64,000 nucleotides of DNA from Diadema setosum (GCA_033980235.1 CM067068.1:1523001-1587000), one strand, 5' to 3'. Counted from the stretch's first letter, positions 1 to 13,095 are shown. Made by a program: numbers and translations. Notes: a model not told the origin generated them from the letters alone.

Positions 1-3000
1 AACTCAATATGCAGCTGGGAGTTCGCAGATAGTGGAGAGGACGAACGTATATGTTAAATGTCATAAAGATTCGTTTTCCCTGTATCCCAAATGGTGGGAT
101 AAGAGCCATTAAAACAAAAAAGGAACCGCGACATGGGCCGGAGATAGATAAAAGAAAAGCGAAATAAGTTTCATTTCCTGTCTTGTAACAGTTTGGATGT
201 TACGACAGTATTCATTGTTATTTTATCCAATATGGCGAAACATAAAACAGTTTACGAAATGTCATTACATCTAAAAAATTAGGGGACATTTTTATGAAAT
301 TTGGGACTAGGCAGCAAAAACGAGAAATTGTTCACCTTGTGTTTTTTTTAAAGGTAGAAATAGGCTTGTTAAGAAGAGCCTACTAACACCATGACCTCTA
401 ATACCCATGCATCATTGAATTAATTTCGGATCTGTGGCCATTAGTCAACCGGCATGTTCGCACGCCATGAAACAGAGGATGACGTTTAAAGGAACTGGTC
501 TGCCTGGAATTCCTGACTTTACCAGTCCAATTCGATTTTGGAAGCATCTAACACCAGAAGTGATCAAGATTCTCTCCATAACATCTTACTTTTCTACTAT
601 ACATCAACACAATAAACGAAATCAGTACAATCGATACCTCCCCTTAAAAAAATGAAATAAAGTGAAAATACGAAGCGTTATAATTTGACTACACATTTGA
701 TTTTCCCCTATTGAATCATCATAATAATAAATCATGGTACTTAACAATGAACATAAAAATAAACAAGAAACGAAAACCCGTTACGATACATCTTTATTTC
801 AAACATTTTTCATCAATCATCATGTGGACGTGGACATATCATATCGTGATATGACTTCTCAACAATGCTTCGGTCCTTTTCCCTTAATTCTGAAAGACAA
901 TCTGCAGCAGCAAAGTGAGTTCGATATACCGCGCAATCGCATGGTAGATAGTCATATCGTAATAAATGTGGTATAACCGTCGATACCACCCAATATACTC
1001 TAGTGATTTCTCTTTGACTTGGTCTATTGTGTGTGCGCATACAATGCATACACAAAAGTAGATAAAAGGAGAGGAAAAAAGCGGGAGAGAGAGAGAAAGG
1101 ATGCCACCCGCTTCGTCAAGGGCAGACGGTAAATAGCAAAACGGGTGATCGACCGACGATTGCGATCGATAGCGAAATCATCATTTCCCAGGGCCAAGTT
1201 CGCGTGTTTCGATCGACGGAGAAATATTGCGATCTGAGACGAGAGTATCAATAACGTACGTGTCACTTTCAGTTCCGTGTCTTTCCCTTCTTCTAAGACT
1301 TACCTTTCGTCTCCCTCGTGACGTCGGATGTAATTTTCAATATTCTCGCATGACAAATCGAAGTTTTATGTAAATTGACTTTGGAAAGCGCAAAGTAGAC
1401 CAAGAGTGGGTTCTACTCTTTTTCATCTTCATTTTTCTGTAAAGTAATCATATGTGACTCTGCACCTCAAAACAAACAAAAAATCGCCAGATATGAATTT
1501 TTAGTTAAGACCATATTCTGAAAGAACAGACTTTAAGCTTTAAAATGATATATAACTCATATCAAATGGACTCTCCTAACCTATCTAAATATTGGAAAGA
1601 AAGCACAAACTCAGGAAAGGTGTGAACTGAGAAAAGAGGCTCTGAAGTACAGTGTCTATTCAAGCGTTTAATCTTTACCAAACCGTGCTGGCTGTGCGAT
1701 GAATGGGACAAAAAACAAGAAGTAAACCACCAGAGTAACAACAATAAAGGGATTATCAGATTAAAGTGAAATTAAGCATGCCTCATTAACACATTCTGTC
1801 CATAATCAATGCCAACTTTCAACGCAGTAGCACTATCCTTTCAAAAGTTATTAGAGTTGAAAGTGAAGAGTGTGGACAAGGTTTTTCAGAAATGAAAAAG
1901 GGATTCTAAAGACACACCTAATCACACTATTCTACCAAAAATGTTCGAGTTAAACTGCTAAAAAACACACTTTCCTGCCCGTTTTATGATACCAAATTTT
2001 AGCATAATGTAAAAGAAGACCCGTTCTTTCAGAAAATATGAAAAAGTCAAGTTCGGCTAGATTGACCCACTTCACTTATTTTCAGTCCTCACGCAAAATC
2101 AGTGTGTGCGACTTTATGTTCGTTTTGAGGTGCACGGTCACATATTGTCAGAAATGCTTCAGAAGCACATGTTGAAAGAAAGTGAACGAAAAATTGCCCA
2201 GGGCTTTGCGCGTGTTGTGTTTGATATCTATATGCAGAGTATCTTGTTTTGTTTTGTTTCTCCCTATTTCTTGCTCTTCGTGGAAAAGTGCAAAATATAC
2301 GTCACATATCTCATGAAAAATGCTTTCCCCTTTTTCTCTCTCCTCGTGAAAAAGTACAAAGCACAGGCCAAATAAGTTATGAAGAATGTTTCCACGAAGT
2401 GCATAATGATAAACATTGGCTATTCCAACTGATTCACTTTACGTTGCACACATTTCAGCGAAATGAAAGGGAGGGAGACTTTTAGTTCTTACATCTGTTA
2501 TCGTCCTCTTTACACTAATAGAACCAAGAGCACGAGATGAGTACATGCTGCAAAGAATAAAATTATGTTTTCAGGAATATCGAATCCGAGACGGATAGCT
2601 TCAGTGACTTTTGTTTTTAAGGTCAAACCATCGTATATGTTTTAAGATTCTCGACGGCCACTATTTTTCTTCTTGTCTCGATTTAGGACTTATCAAGGAT
2701 TTCAAAGTCCGACGCGTATTCATAACAGTTTCTTCACAAAATTTTTGCAAGCGTCTACTCAGATACAGACAAATAATATGCTTTCAAGCAATAAAAGTAA
2801 TAGCAATAGCATGTATTGTGGCAGCCAAGACCGTGTGTTATGAGACATGTGATCGAGTGAAGCTTTAAATGACTTACTGGCAATCAAATCGACCTAGTTC
2901 TGAAAACCTCGTATTCGATTTCCCTGATTGTTACCTTTATTTCTTGTTTCTAACTGTGCTAATTTCATACAAGGACTTCATGACCTCATAAAGAAAGTTG

Positions 3001-3099
3001 ATATGCTGTCTATTTTACGTGACACAGTGATAATTCACTATTGTGGCTTACATGCTCTTATCAGTCACACGTTTTCTCTCAGCTTATTCGACTGTTATT
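1..3099. other. No gene recognised (AT-rich non-coding)
   Basis: No frame longer than about 90 codons and nothing with a recognisable domain. The only stretch that differs from the background is 1100-1260, which is richer in CpG and in GATC/CGATCG words; it may be a regulatory element or a short exon, but no splice sites single it out. Confidence 0.6.
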
Positions 3100-3200
3100 C
3101 GTCTCTCTGTCTGTCTGTGTGTCTCTGTGTTTGTCTGTGTGTCTGTCTGTACCTGTCTCCATCCCCATCTCCCTCTCCTTACTCCGTCCTTTCTCTTTCC
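3100..3200. repeat. Imperfect CT/GT-rich low-complexity tract
   Basis: Alternating GTCT, CTGT and CCATCT words form an imperfect microsatellite. The open frame across it is an artefact of the simple sequence. Confidence 0.75.
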
Positions 3201-3413
3201 AGCTATAATAAAAGTATGGTAGTCCCATCAATACTGGATGGATTACTGCAGACGTTCTGAACGCGGATCATGCGGCCATATCCATCGGTGTGCGCTTTGA
3301 AGTGTGTTTCTTCTCAAAATGCCTGGGCCCTGCCGTTCAAAAATCATAGCTTGAATGATGGGCCCCATTTTACCCCACTAGATACTAACCACGACAAATC
3401 GAAACTGTCGGTT

Positions 3414-3492
3414 AAAGAGAGAGAGAGAGAGGAAAAAAGAAAGAAAGAGAGGGTGAGGGAGAGAAAAGGAGATAGATAGACAGATAAATAAA
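3414..3492. repeat. Purine-rich (GA)n / (GATA)n tract
   Basis: GA repeats pass into AAAG and GATAGACAGATAAATA words. It is a microsatellite with no coding value. Confidence 0.8.
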
Positions 3493-3691
3493 TACCGGTC
3501 AACCGAATAGGAACAAACTTTTTTGATTGATACAGGAGATCTATGTCAGAGGCCACGCGGATGTAATTGGCGGCAACTTTCCTTTCATTCGATGAGGCGC
3601 AAAATTCGGCGGCAGAGGTCGAAGGTTACAACACTTCACAGCGATAAATTCGGGAAGGAACTTCGCCAGTCAACGACATTGTGATGGAAGT

Positions 3692-3720
3692 ATTTTTTTT
3701 TCTCTCTCTCTCTCTCTCTT
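3692..3720. repeat. (T)n(CT)n microsatellite
   Basis: A T run is followed directly by about ten TC units. Confidence 0.85.
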
Positions 3721-5444
3721 TATCTTTCTATTTGTCTGTCGTGAGTTTGCCGACACTAGACAACACGGGCGTATTTTCCCTCTGTTGCTAGACAAGATAA
3801 TAAAAGTACAGAAATATTGGAAAGCTATCCACCCATTCTGTCTGATCAAAATTCCCTACTTCCAAGTCTAGGCTTTCCCCAATCCTTCATCTTTCGAGAA
3901 AATCCTTTCTTCATTTCGAATTTACCAACATAATTGGTGGTATATCATTTCCATTTACTCTAATGACTGTGTTCTTGCAGGACAAGGGAATATTTTATTA
4001 CTTCCTTTCCTCCTTGCATTCTGATTTAATGGAGACATTCTATGAAACATGAGGACACCAGACTGCTGCTAACTTCAGTCTCATCGACAACATGTTTATA
4101 TAACAAGTCATGATTTTAGGATTTTGATAAAGAGAGGGATAAATAAGAAGAGAGTGGGGAATTATGAGAGGAAACAAATTTTGAAGTTTTGGGAGTGAAC
4201 GATTGCGTGTTTTCTCCTGGCGTTTAGTTTGGGTGCTATCGTCTCATTTTTGGCCCTACCTTCTTTAAACGGTTTAATCTAAGATGCTAAATCCAAATCT
4301 GGATGATGCAATTCTTGGATCCATTGAGGGTTTTACGGCTGTTTTAAGATAGTCAAGATGGCTGCCAAGACGGCCCTCAAACTCCGAATTTATTAGATAT
4401 ATTTCCGCATAAATGGTGGGCAATCAAAAAAAAAAAAACAGTTTTGACTTATTTCGAGAGTGCTTAATCCGAATCAAACTCTTGCATCGTTGAGACTTTT
4501 TATATGTTCATTTTTTTTGTGGCCATTTTGGCGGAAATTTTGAATGCTAGTTCAACCTCTATGCACCAACTGTACGAAAACCAAAGATTTGTCCCACTTT
4601 GAATTACCAAGAGCCAATCGTTATACTAACTTAAGAATAGGTCAGTCTCAAATACGATTTAAGGTCTTTAATTGGAAGATCCGCATTAGATAGCCGTATC
4701 CGGAAGATATTCTGAAAGATTGGAGTACTTGAAGAAACTGTTAAATTTTGATGACTTGCTACCAAACGGTAAAGGCGGGATAATGGCTTTCAGCTATAAC
4801 TATTCAATTCACCTGAACCTATCGACTACCGTTCAATTCATGAAATAAAAATTGCATTTATAAGTTGCTGGTAAAAAGGAAAAAAATCTGTGACACGCCT
4901 TTCAGAAAGGAGACAGATTGTCTTAAAGGATTATTCATAATTCTATCAAATTTGTACCAGTGATCCACTCAAAGGCTTGTTAGCAAAGAAAAAAAAAAGG
5001 TAGTCCGTAATATTTTCAGATTTATGGATGTGCTGAGACAAAAGGATTTTCGTTCACAATCCAAAAACTCGTTCGACTTTGTTTTACCAAACTACACCTA
5101 ATGAATACAAATTGGATCCTGCTAAGCTTTTAAGAAAAGATCTTCGGAAGCTGAGCAGTAGGAGATGGAATTGGAATTCACTCAGAACCCTTAAAAGATG
5201 CATTTATAATGAGAATACGTTATAAAACCATCTTCCTCTCTGTGTTAAAATAAATTATCCCACCTCTGTCTCAAAGTGAAGGATTCTTTTACATTCTCAC
5301 ATCACTCGAAAGGAGCATCGATCACTTTGAATATTTCACAAAACTCCGATGAGTTTGTCGCCATTTTCCTCCATTACTCGTTTTTTAAACTTAACTCACC
5401 CAGATTTAAGTTTCGTAACGACTTGACAAGCGATGCTTAGTCAT

Positions 5445-5446
<2 letters not shown>
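3721..5446. other. No gene recognised
   Basis: AT-rich sequence with frequent stops in all frames. Around 4340-4550 there are several gene-free words of the 'AAGATGGC' and 'GGCCATTTTGGCGG' type that often occur in old dispersed repeats, but I could not define element ends. Confidence 0.5.
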
Positions 5447-5484
<38 letters not shown>

Positions 5485-5487
5485 AGT

Positions 5488-5535
<48 letters not shown>
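5447..5535. repeat. Compound (CA)n-(AT)n microsatellite
   Basis: About 18 CA units (5447-5482), a short spacer, then about 23 AT units (5489-5535). Confidence 0.95.
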
Positions 5536-5539
<4 letters not shown>

Positions 5540-5842
5540 CCAAGGCAAATGCTGGTCAGTTAAGTAACTGTGCAGAATATTAATGTACTATCATTACCTT
5601 GGATTACTTTATATGGAAAGAAAACTATTTGAATCAACTTGAATTGAAAAGATTGAACTATAAATGTTTGTATAGTTCTACCACAGCTACAAACAGCAAA
5701 AATAACGGTGTACTTCATTATTCTAACCTTATTGGAATATAATAGTTATGATTACAAGGATAGTATTGATAATAACAATGTTTTTTAATGATGTTTTCAT
5801 TTACCTAGGGTGGTCCAGATTGAAGAGGGACATTTTTTTTAT

Positions 5843-5856
5843 GGGGGGGGGGGGGG
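5843..5856. repeat. G14 homopolymer
   Basis: Fourteen consecutive G follow a short T run. This is one of many long G/C runs in the window. Confidence 0.9.
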
Positions 5857-5987
5857 TCTATTTAACACGCAGGTTGCAGGACTGGTACGAAACATAGCAG
5901 GATTCGAATCTATGACCCGGTCCCTTTTATACAGTACCAAAGTGTTCCGATACCATCCGTGTTTTATATATCATTTTTTTAGTTCTG

Positions 5988-6014
5988 TTTTTTTTTTTTT
6001 TTTGGGGGGGGGGG
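5988..6014. repeat. T16-G11 homopolymer junction
   Basis: A run of 16 T joins directly to 11 G. It is the complement of the C-run/A-run junctions seen at 42392, 51741 and 63823, so the polarity is the same in all four. Confidence 0.9.
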
Positions 6015-7170
6015 CAGATATTATTACAAAAGGGATCAAAATATTTCGGCAAGATCGGCGATATCGAATTCTGAAAGGTGTCCATCTATTCAGGCTGTGA
6101 CATGTCATAGCCGGGAACTTCACGAAGGTGATACTCATTTTCACATTGTGATCGAACAACTGGCACCAGGTATATGACGTCATTCAGCCATGTACAAGGT
6201 GAAAAAAAAAATGAAAATACCTAGCAACCAAGGTCTAGATGACATATGAAGATGAATATGATACACAGTTTGACAATCACAAAAAAGCTACTTCCTTGAT
6301 GCAAACTAGAAATTTCGGCCAATTCGTACTCTTCTCCGAGGCCAGCGTGAAAAGGCTAAAGCTGATTGTCAAAGGCTGACTGTTTATTTGCTAAGAATCG
6401 ATGTTTGTGGTTAAAAAATTAGGCGTCTACTTGAATTCACGTCCAACTCAGCGAGTATCCACTAGAAGTTCTATACATTGTTTATGTCGTGTTATGAATG
6501 AAATATTCAAGAGGTCAATCCTATTGAACATCAACGCTTCTTACGCAAACACGCGCAACGCCAAGAACAATAACCTTATTTCACGCCAGTAAATTGACCT
6601 CCACGTCCGTGTATAACCACGGTAGTATAGCGACCACTCAATTAACTAATTGTAAGGAATCCATGGAATTGGCTAGTCGCTAATTTTCCATATAACGTCA
6701 TGGTTGCGGAAAACCAATCGTCGACTATAACCATAAATCATCGTCTGATAACCATAATATCTGATAAGGTTCTCATAACACTGCGTCATATCCAACAAGT
6801 GTTCATTATCTTCGTTTTCCTGTAACGTCATTACGCTATCGGATAGCTCTCTCCTCTCCGATTTCACAGAAACAATTCATTGTATCATCAAAGAAGTAAT
6901 ACTTGCAAGTAAACTGAGCCACACACACACACACAAAAAAAAATGCACAAAGAAGGTCAAAATGGTCAACTCGTTCAGCGTTGAATCGATCACAGATGAA
7001 GCTTGTGTATTTTCCGCTATAAAACATAACTTCTAGTCTAAACACAACCATCGATTTTAACTTGGGAATACATTGAAGCAGTAAATTGTTAGTACTGTGT
7101 ATTACATTAATCATGTTAATATCATATAGATATCAAGATACAGAGAGAAAAGAACATGCTCGAGACCGCT
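6015..7170. other. No gene recognised
   Basis: Non-coding AT-rich sequence. It holds a perfect palindromic CRE (TGACGTCA) at 6175-6182 and a short CA run near 6921-6934. Confidence 0.5.
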
Positions 7171-7198
7171 CCCCCCCCCCTCTCTCTCTCTGTATATA

Positions 7199-7279
<81 letters not shown>
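7171..7279. repeat. C10-(CT)n-(AT)n compound microsatellite
   Basis: Ten C, then CT units, then an (AT)n tract of roughly 40 units with one GT interruption. Frames on both strands are open only because AT repeats encode Tyr-Ile. Confidence 0.95.
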
Positions 7280-7281
<2 letters not shown>

Positions 7282-7820
7282 AATAGTTTGATTGCAAAAA
7301 GGGCTAAGCGCCATATTTAAACATCTTAAAATCCTTTTTCAGATAAAGCATAATAAATCTTTCCTGTAATACCTCATTTGTTATATCATTACACAAAGTA
7401 TTCGTGTGACTGAGATTTTGTTTTTAGTTGTTTCTTTGTTGCTGGTTTTTTTTTTTGCAGCTTTAATCACAAATATCTCAAAATAACAAAAATAGAGTTA
7501 ACTTGCTTTGCTATTAAACTCATCATTACGTATATTATGACAAAAAGAATAAGCGATAGAGAGAGAGAGAGTTTAAGTGAGTCAGCGATCTGGGAAGTGA
7601 AGGAAATGAAGAAAAAAAATAAGTAAATTGCTCTAATGCAATCCAAACGAACTGTTTATCATCTTATCCGTACCTTTAACGAACACATTATGGACCTAAT
7701 TGTTTGTCAGACTGTTTGCAAGGGGTAAATTGGACAGAAGGATGGAAATGATGGCATCAAAGTGTTTGTGCTTTAGTGTTCGTCTGTGTCTGTACTGTGC
7801 ACAGTTTGTGTGTCTGTCTG

Positions 7821-7866
7821 TGTGTGATGCTGTGCATATACATCATATTGTGTGTGTGATGCTGTG

Positions 7867-7920
<54 letters not shown>

Positions 7921-8000
7921 TGATGCTGTGCATGTAGGCCATAATAAGTGTGTGAGTGTGTGATGCTGTGTGGGCATCATAATGTATGTGTGCATGTGTG
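7821..8000. repeat. GT microsatellite embedded in a TGATGCTGTGCAT minisatellite
   Basis: A pure GT run (7869-7918) lies inside a set of degenerate copies of the word TGATGCTGTG(CAT), which start near 7825, 7857, 7921 and 7961. Three of them are followed by CATAAT- or CATCAT-like words. The GT run looks like an expansion inside one unit of an older short tandem repeat. Confidence 0.8.
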
Positions 8001-8043
8001 TATGTGTGCAATATGTATCTAGGAAGCTAGTAAAAATAAAAAG

Positions 8044-8331
8044 GGGGGCGGGGGGGTAAGGGGCATGGAAGCAAAATGGCGTCTGCGAGGCCGGCCGTCA
8101 TTCAGTCATATTTGCTTGCCAGACATTTAAATATTTGCTCATCATTCTGCAGCGGCTATTGCCATGACTGCAATTAGAGGTTAATAACCTCGACATGAAA
8201 TTTACTTCTTCCCGTCTTTGCCTCATCTGAGTCTTCGTCGAAGTCTTCTATCTATTTCGTCATCACAGTAAAACTATACAAAAACCCAAACCGATATCAA
8301 ATATATCAATCGATAAATGAATGGATGAATG
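8044..8331. other. G-rich start, then no feature
   Basis: It opens with an interrupted G run (about 8042-8063) and continues as unique sequence without an identifiable gene. Confidence 0.5.
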
Positions 8332-8337
8332 AATGGG

Positions 8338-8368
<31 letters not shown>

Positions 8369-8372
8369 CTCA

Positions 8373-8431
<59 letters not shown>

Positions 8432-8432
8432 C
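8332..8432. repeat. Compound (CAAT)n-(CTAT)n microsatellite
   Basis: About eight TCAA/CAAT units (8337-8368) switch to about fourteen CTAT units (8373-8430). It is a tetranucleotide repeat of the GATA family on the opposite strand. Confidence 0.95.
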
Positions 8433-8696
8433 GTCTATCATAACCCTAAACAAAAGTGGACTAGACCTGGGAAGGAAAGCAAAATAGATTCAAAGGAGTT
8501 ATTCAAAAGAGATATTAGCCATACTCAATGATTAAAACAGCAAGTACTACTACTACAGTCCAGAAGTTTATCTCGTCAATCATCTGATACAGTGATTGTG
8601 GAGAGGCTTTCTTCTCTTTTAATTCAAATTACCGGTATACTCTGGCACTTGCAATTTTGCACACTATTGTGTAGGTGCAGTTTTGTTACAAATTCA

Positions 8697-8993
8697 GAGA
8701 GAGGGAGAGACACATAGCATATAGAAACATATGGAATATAGAGATACTATCATTGTATATCTAGTTTTTTGAGAGAGGGAGAGACACAGGAACATATAGA
8801 AATATATGGAATATAGAGATACTATCATTGTATTATCCAGTTTTAGAGAGAGGGAGAGACACAGGAACATATAGAAATATATGGAATATAGAGATACTAT
8901 CATTGTATATCCAGTTTTAGAGAGAGGGAGAGACACAGAAACATATAGAAATATATGGAATATAGAGATACTATCATTGTGTCTCCAGTTTTT
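8697..8993. repeat. 74-bp minisatellite, four tandem copies
   Basis: Units start at about 8697, 8771, 8845 and 8919 and end near 8993, so the period is 74 bp. Each unit carries GAGAGAGGGAGAGACACA, then a CATATAGAAA-type segment, then GATACTATCATTGT and a TCCAGTTTT end. The inner copies are nearly identical, which suggests recent amplification. Because 74 is not a multiple of three and units differ by small indels, the open frame on the minus strand across the array is not evidence of a gene. Confidence 0.95.
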
Positions 8994-9049
8994 GGCAGGT
9001 GTGTTTGTGTTGGGCATCCTGCTGTCAGACACATCCAAGTGAGAGCTGA

Positions 9050-9250
9050 AGACAGAAACAGAAGGAGTGGAGAGAAAGATGCAGAAATAGAAACAAAGGA
9101 GAGAAAGGAAGAGATAGATATAGACAGAGAGAGAAAAATGAGATGGGAGAGAGGGGATATATATATATATATACGACAGAGAGATAGTATATACAGAGAG
9201 AGAGAGGGAGAGAGAGAGAAAGGGGATAGGAAGACAGGGAGATAGAGATA
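9050..9250. repeat. Purine-rich GA/GATA low-complexity tract
   Basis: GA-rich words with short (AT)n and GATAGA interruptions. It lies directly to the right of the 74-bp array, and the two may have grown from the same GA-rich seed. Confidence 0.75.
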
Positions 9251-12200
9251 ATTAAGAGAAGTGGATCTTCCTTGGGGCTAGCATAGCGACCCAGATTCCG
9301 ACAAGCTCCTCCGGAAAGCTCGACGTCACTATTGTGCTGGGCCTTCCTTCAAGCTATGGTATTCTGCGCGACTTTGAAGAAATATTGACACCCGGAGAAG
9401 AGAGCCGAAACGAGATTTTGGATGATAAAGTGATATATATGAAGAGCAGAATGACGGGATGGTATAATATCCCCAGCAGCGGGTGAAAATATTCATTTTA
9501 GGCATCGAAACTTACTGCAGACAACTTTTGGTATTTATCCCCAGATGTTCCGCGCGATAGATCAACAGTTAGATATCTCTATTAGCAACTTTGCTTGTAG
9601 GTGTCAATTGCAAAAGTCGGACTGACGTAGGCCTATTACCCATTGTGTAATGGCATTAAATCAGTCAAGGTGGGGAAAGGAATTACCACGGTATGAGCTG
9701 TGAAAGTAATGAGAGAGAGAGCATACACTGCTTGTACACGTGTATACAGACGTGTATACAGAGCTCTAACGGTATGTGAAGAATCAGTGGCGATATCATT
9801 GCAGGCAAACTTTTTAGCCAAAGATCGTAACATACATTATGCCACCAAATACATTCCAGCTCACATAGCCCACAACCTCGGAAGAAACATTTCACACTGT
9901 GACAAGGTAATTGTGTTCGTGTGTAGGTATTTGTGCATGTTGCGGTGTCTATGCATGTATGTGTGTATATGTGTGTGTGTTTGTGTTTGGCAGACATTTA
10001 CACATCTACTATAGTCGCTCAAAGAAAAGCAGTAAATACCGATTCACGTTGCCATTATGTCACTATTGTGTAGATTGTGTCCTCTGCTTTGTGTAACGCA
10101 CTCTGATCATTATCACACCCTACTTTTATCCTACCTCGATATAACGGGTGTAGAAGAGTGTCTGGTTTAAGCGTGTATATTGTCAACACAAGTTATCGCT
10201 GCTGGGACACTGGTTTCATTTGGGCAGCGCTGTGTGACACGCAATACACAAAGCTTATCTCAAAGCCAGCACTCTGTGATCATCGAGTTTACCACCGGGG
10301 AATGTTGGGCCTTATATCAACTCCCATACTCGACTTTATGACGACACTTTGTGACACTGTGCATCCCACCAAAGAAGAACAGCAAAATGGAAGGATAAGG
10401 AAAATTAAAAACAGTGATTGTGTGTGTGTGGGGGGGGGGGGGGGAATCAGAGTCACACAGTGCCCGTGGCACTGTAATCCTCTTTATAACTTTGATGCGC
10501 GAAAGCATTCTCATTGACCACGTGATTACTCCCGCCATTTTTTTTTTTTCGCTCACTCCAAGAGCCTGGCGTCGACCCTTTCAGAGTTTTCAGACGGGGG
10601 ATGGACGGAAACCTCTTGCGGCAGGCAGCGACCGATTTAAACTTGGTATGCCTATAGGCGAACTCATTAATGCTATTGCGTCTGAAAAGGAGAAGCGAGA
10701 ACATCGAGGAAAAAAAATACGAAAAGACAAAAGAAGAAAAAGGATTATTCACGGTAAGATTGAAGGCCGAGCGTGAGAGAAAGTTGAGTGATTTTCGGCT
10801 TCTGTTTTGTCTATACGCGGCTGTGATGGGGTAGACGTTGCATTGTTTCTTAGAGCATAATGGTATTGAGAACGGCTAGGAGGGGATGTCCCCAGTGACT
10901 CGCACGTGGAGAATGGAGAGAAAATGCAATCGGCTTGAAAACTCTGAAGACTCTTGATGACGACAATACAATTCTCCTCGGACAGACAAGTTGTTGAGTC
11001 ACATCCACTGATTGTGGCATCATCGTGACGTTATATGCACCTGTTTTCTAGAGAGATTTTGCTTTTATTTTTTTCCCAATCACAATTAAATTACGATATA
11101 ACTCCATAGGTAAAATGTACCTCTTCAGTGAAAAGAGGAGCTTAAAAAAATTTCTTTTTTTATTTTTGGCAAATATCATGAAGATGGTCTTTAAAGCTAG
11201 TTACAATACTGCTGTTTTTAGGTGGAAGTGTTATTTCTTATTATTTTGCTTTAGATATAAACGAGGTCACATGATCATCCAGCTGTGATTGGCCAAGAAA
11301 CCCAAAACAATAATTGATCGATAGATTGATTCCATTTATGTGTGCTTCCTTTGATTTGTGGCCTACAGATCTAATATCATATGCATGCAGATTGTATCGT
11401 AAAGAGATGTTTTTTTTTTTCTTTTTGAAGACGATGCATTGTCCATTTGCCAATGTTTGCACGTTTCCAATACCCTCGTTTTGCCATGTCATTTGGACGT
11501 TACGTGGATGTATTGATAATAGACGGAAAATTAAAAACTAACTGGCAATAATTTTCAGGTACGTTGGATATAGACTTTATTGTTTAATTGTTTAAGAGAA
11601 TTAAAGACAACAGCACATCATCTCTGATTGATTGAACATGTTGAATGCGAGTGTAATGCGCATGTGTAAAACGTGATGACAGTATACGGAGTGGGAAAGA
11701 CAACACCGAGGGAGTTCAGTATGCCCAACTCGTGATGCATCGTAGAATTGGAGGAAAGGACAGCACTCTTTAACTTTTTTTTATCTGTTCGTTTCGTTTG
11801 ATTTGTGTCTTGTTTTCTTTTGTCTCTTGTCTCTTGGCTTTGCCATAAACTTTAGTTTGAGGAATTATTATTGCTCGCAGACGATACTGCAAAGGCAGTG
11901 TCGATCGTCACTCCCCTTCTTCTTCTCGACGTTTCCGCAGGTGAGGGCATAGTTCTCTCGCATGTTTTCTCGATTCTTGCCGGACAAACAGAACATTTTA
12001 TACGCATCTCAAAAGAGTATCCGAATGACGTTATAAGCTAAACATTTCACTCCCCAAAGCCGAGCCAAAGCAAAAGGAAAGGTTATCGACAGTTTGCAAC
12101 TTATACTTTCAATCAATATTTTCAACTCAAATCAATCCAGTATTATGTTGTTATTGCTTGAATGTAGATGCAACCTGACGCATTCTTTATGGAAACTGAC

Positions 12201-13095
12201 TAACAGTCATCATACACGTTCTTTTATTGCACAATTTTAATGCAGACATCGCTATACGTATGGGTTAATCTACGGAACAGAGATTCGTGTCACAGTCTAA
12301 CGCTTAATACCAGCATGATTCTAAAAGTACGTTGCCCCAAATACCTGAAACCGTGTTAGAAGCTCTCTGCGAAGGTACTCTGAGGCAGTTATATTTTTTT
12401 CTTCTGTTCAGAAGCTGCCCGAGCTGATGCACTTCTATCGAGATTCACATTTTATGATCAGTAAATCAGTCATACGAATCTTCTAAAGCCTCCTTTTTTT
12501 GAAAAAGCGAGCATAACAACAACAAAAAAAGTTAACGAAAAAAAAAAACAACCAAAAGAAAACGACAATTTCGAACTGCATCAGCAGTTATACATTCTAT
12601 CCCGTGACTTGCAAAAAAAAAAAAAGATATGTCTTTCTAATGCATCGCAAAAACAAAATTCTTCACAACATCACTAAAAACTGAGTAAAAACATTTCACT
12701 GCCAGTGACTGCTGTAATGTGCAAGTGCTCATGACCCCATTCACATAATGCGAGGAAAGCGAGGTATACCTTTCTGCTTCCAAAAGGTAATTAGTGATTT
12801 TCTTCAAAATCAAAGGCATGGCGAATGGTTCCGTATAAACCTATTAAGGTTAACTAAGGTGAAAAAAATGTATAAATCATATAAAGGTCCCTGACAACTT
12901 TCCTCCAACGGAAGTGACAGTAAATTCGATTAAAAAAAGTATTTAGCCATTCCTATAATTCCCCTCCGTTGACGCAATTGATGGAGATTTCATTGACACA
13001 GTAAACTTGTTTCCATTTTATTATTCATGTCACACAAGGTATGAACTAGTTTTAAAGCACTGGAAAACCCTCCCCAATGTCTCCTGATCTCGTTA
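9251..13095. other. No gene confirmed; contains a GC-rich open stretch
   Basis: At 9253-9489 the plus strand is open for about 75 codons in normal-complexity, GC-richer DNA, but without a start codon or a good acceptor, so it is only noted. Further right are a G15 run at 10430-10444, a short perfect hairpin at 10458-10474 (CAGTGCC-CGT-GGCACTG), and otherwise AT-rich unique DNA with T/A runs. Confidence 0.5.

Noticed and set aside
5895..5920. B-box-like word GGATTCGAATC
   Set aside because: No A box at the proper distance on either strand and no SINE body.
7086..7314. Tyr-Ile repeat frames on both strands
   Set aside because: They are pure (AT)n microsatellite read as codons.
7700..8011. Val-Cys and His-Thr repeat frames
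   Set aside because: GT/CA microsatellite read in two directions.
8694..9038. 114-codon minus-strand frame with internal peptide repeats
   Set aside because: It follows the 74-bp minisatellite; the period is not a multiple of three and indels keep the frame open by accident.
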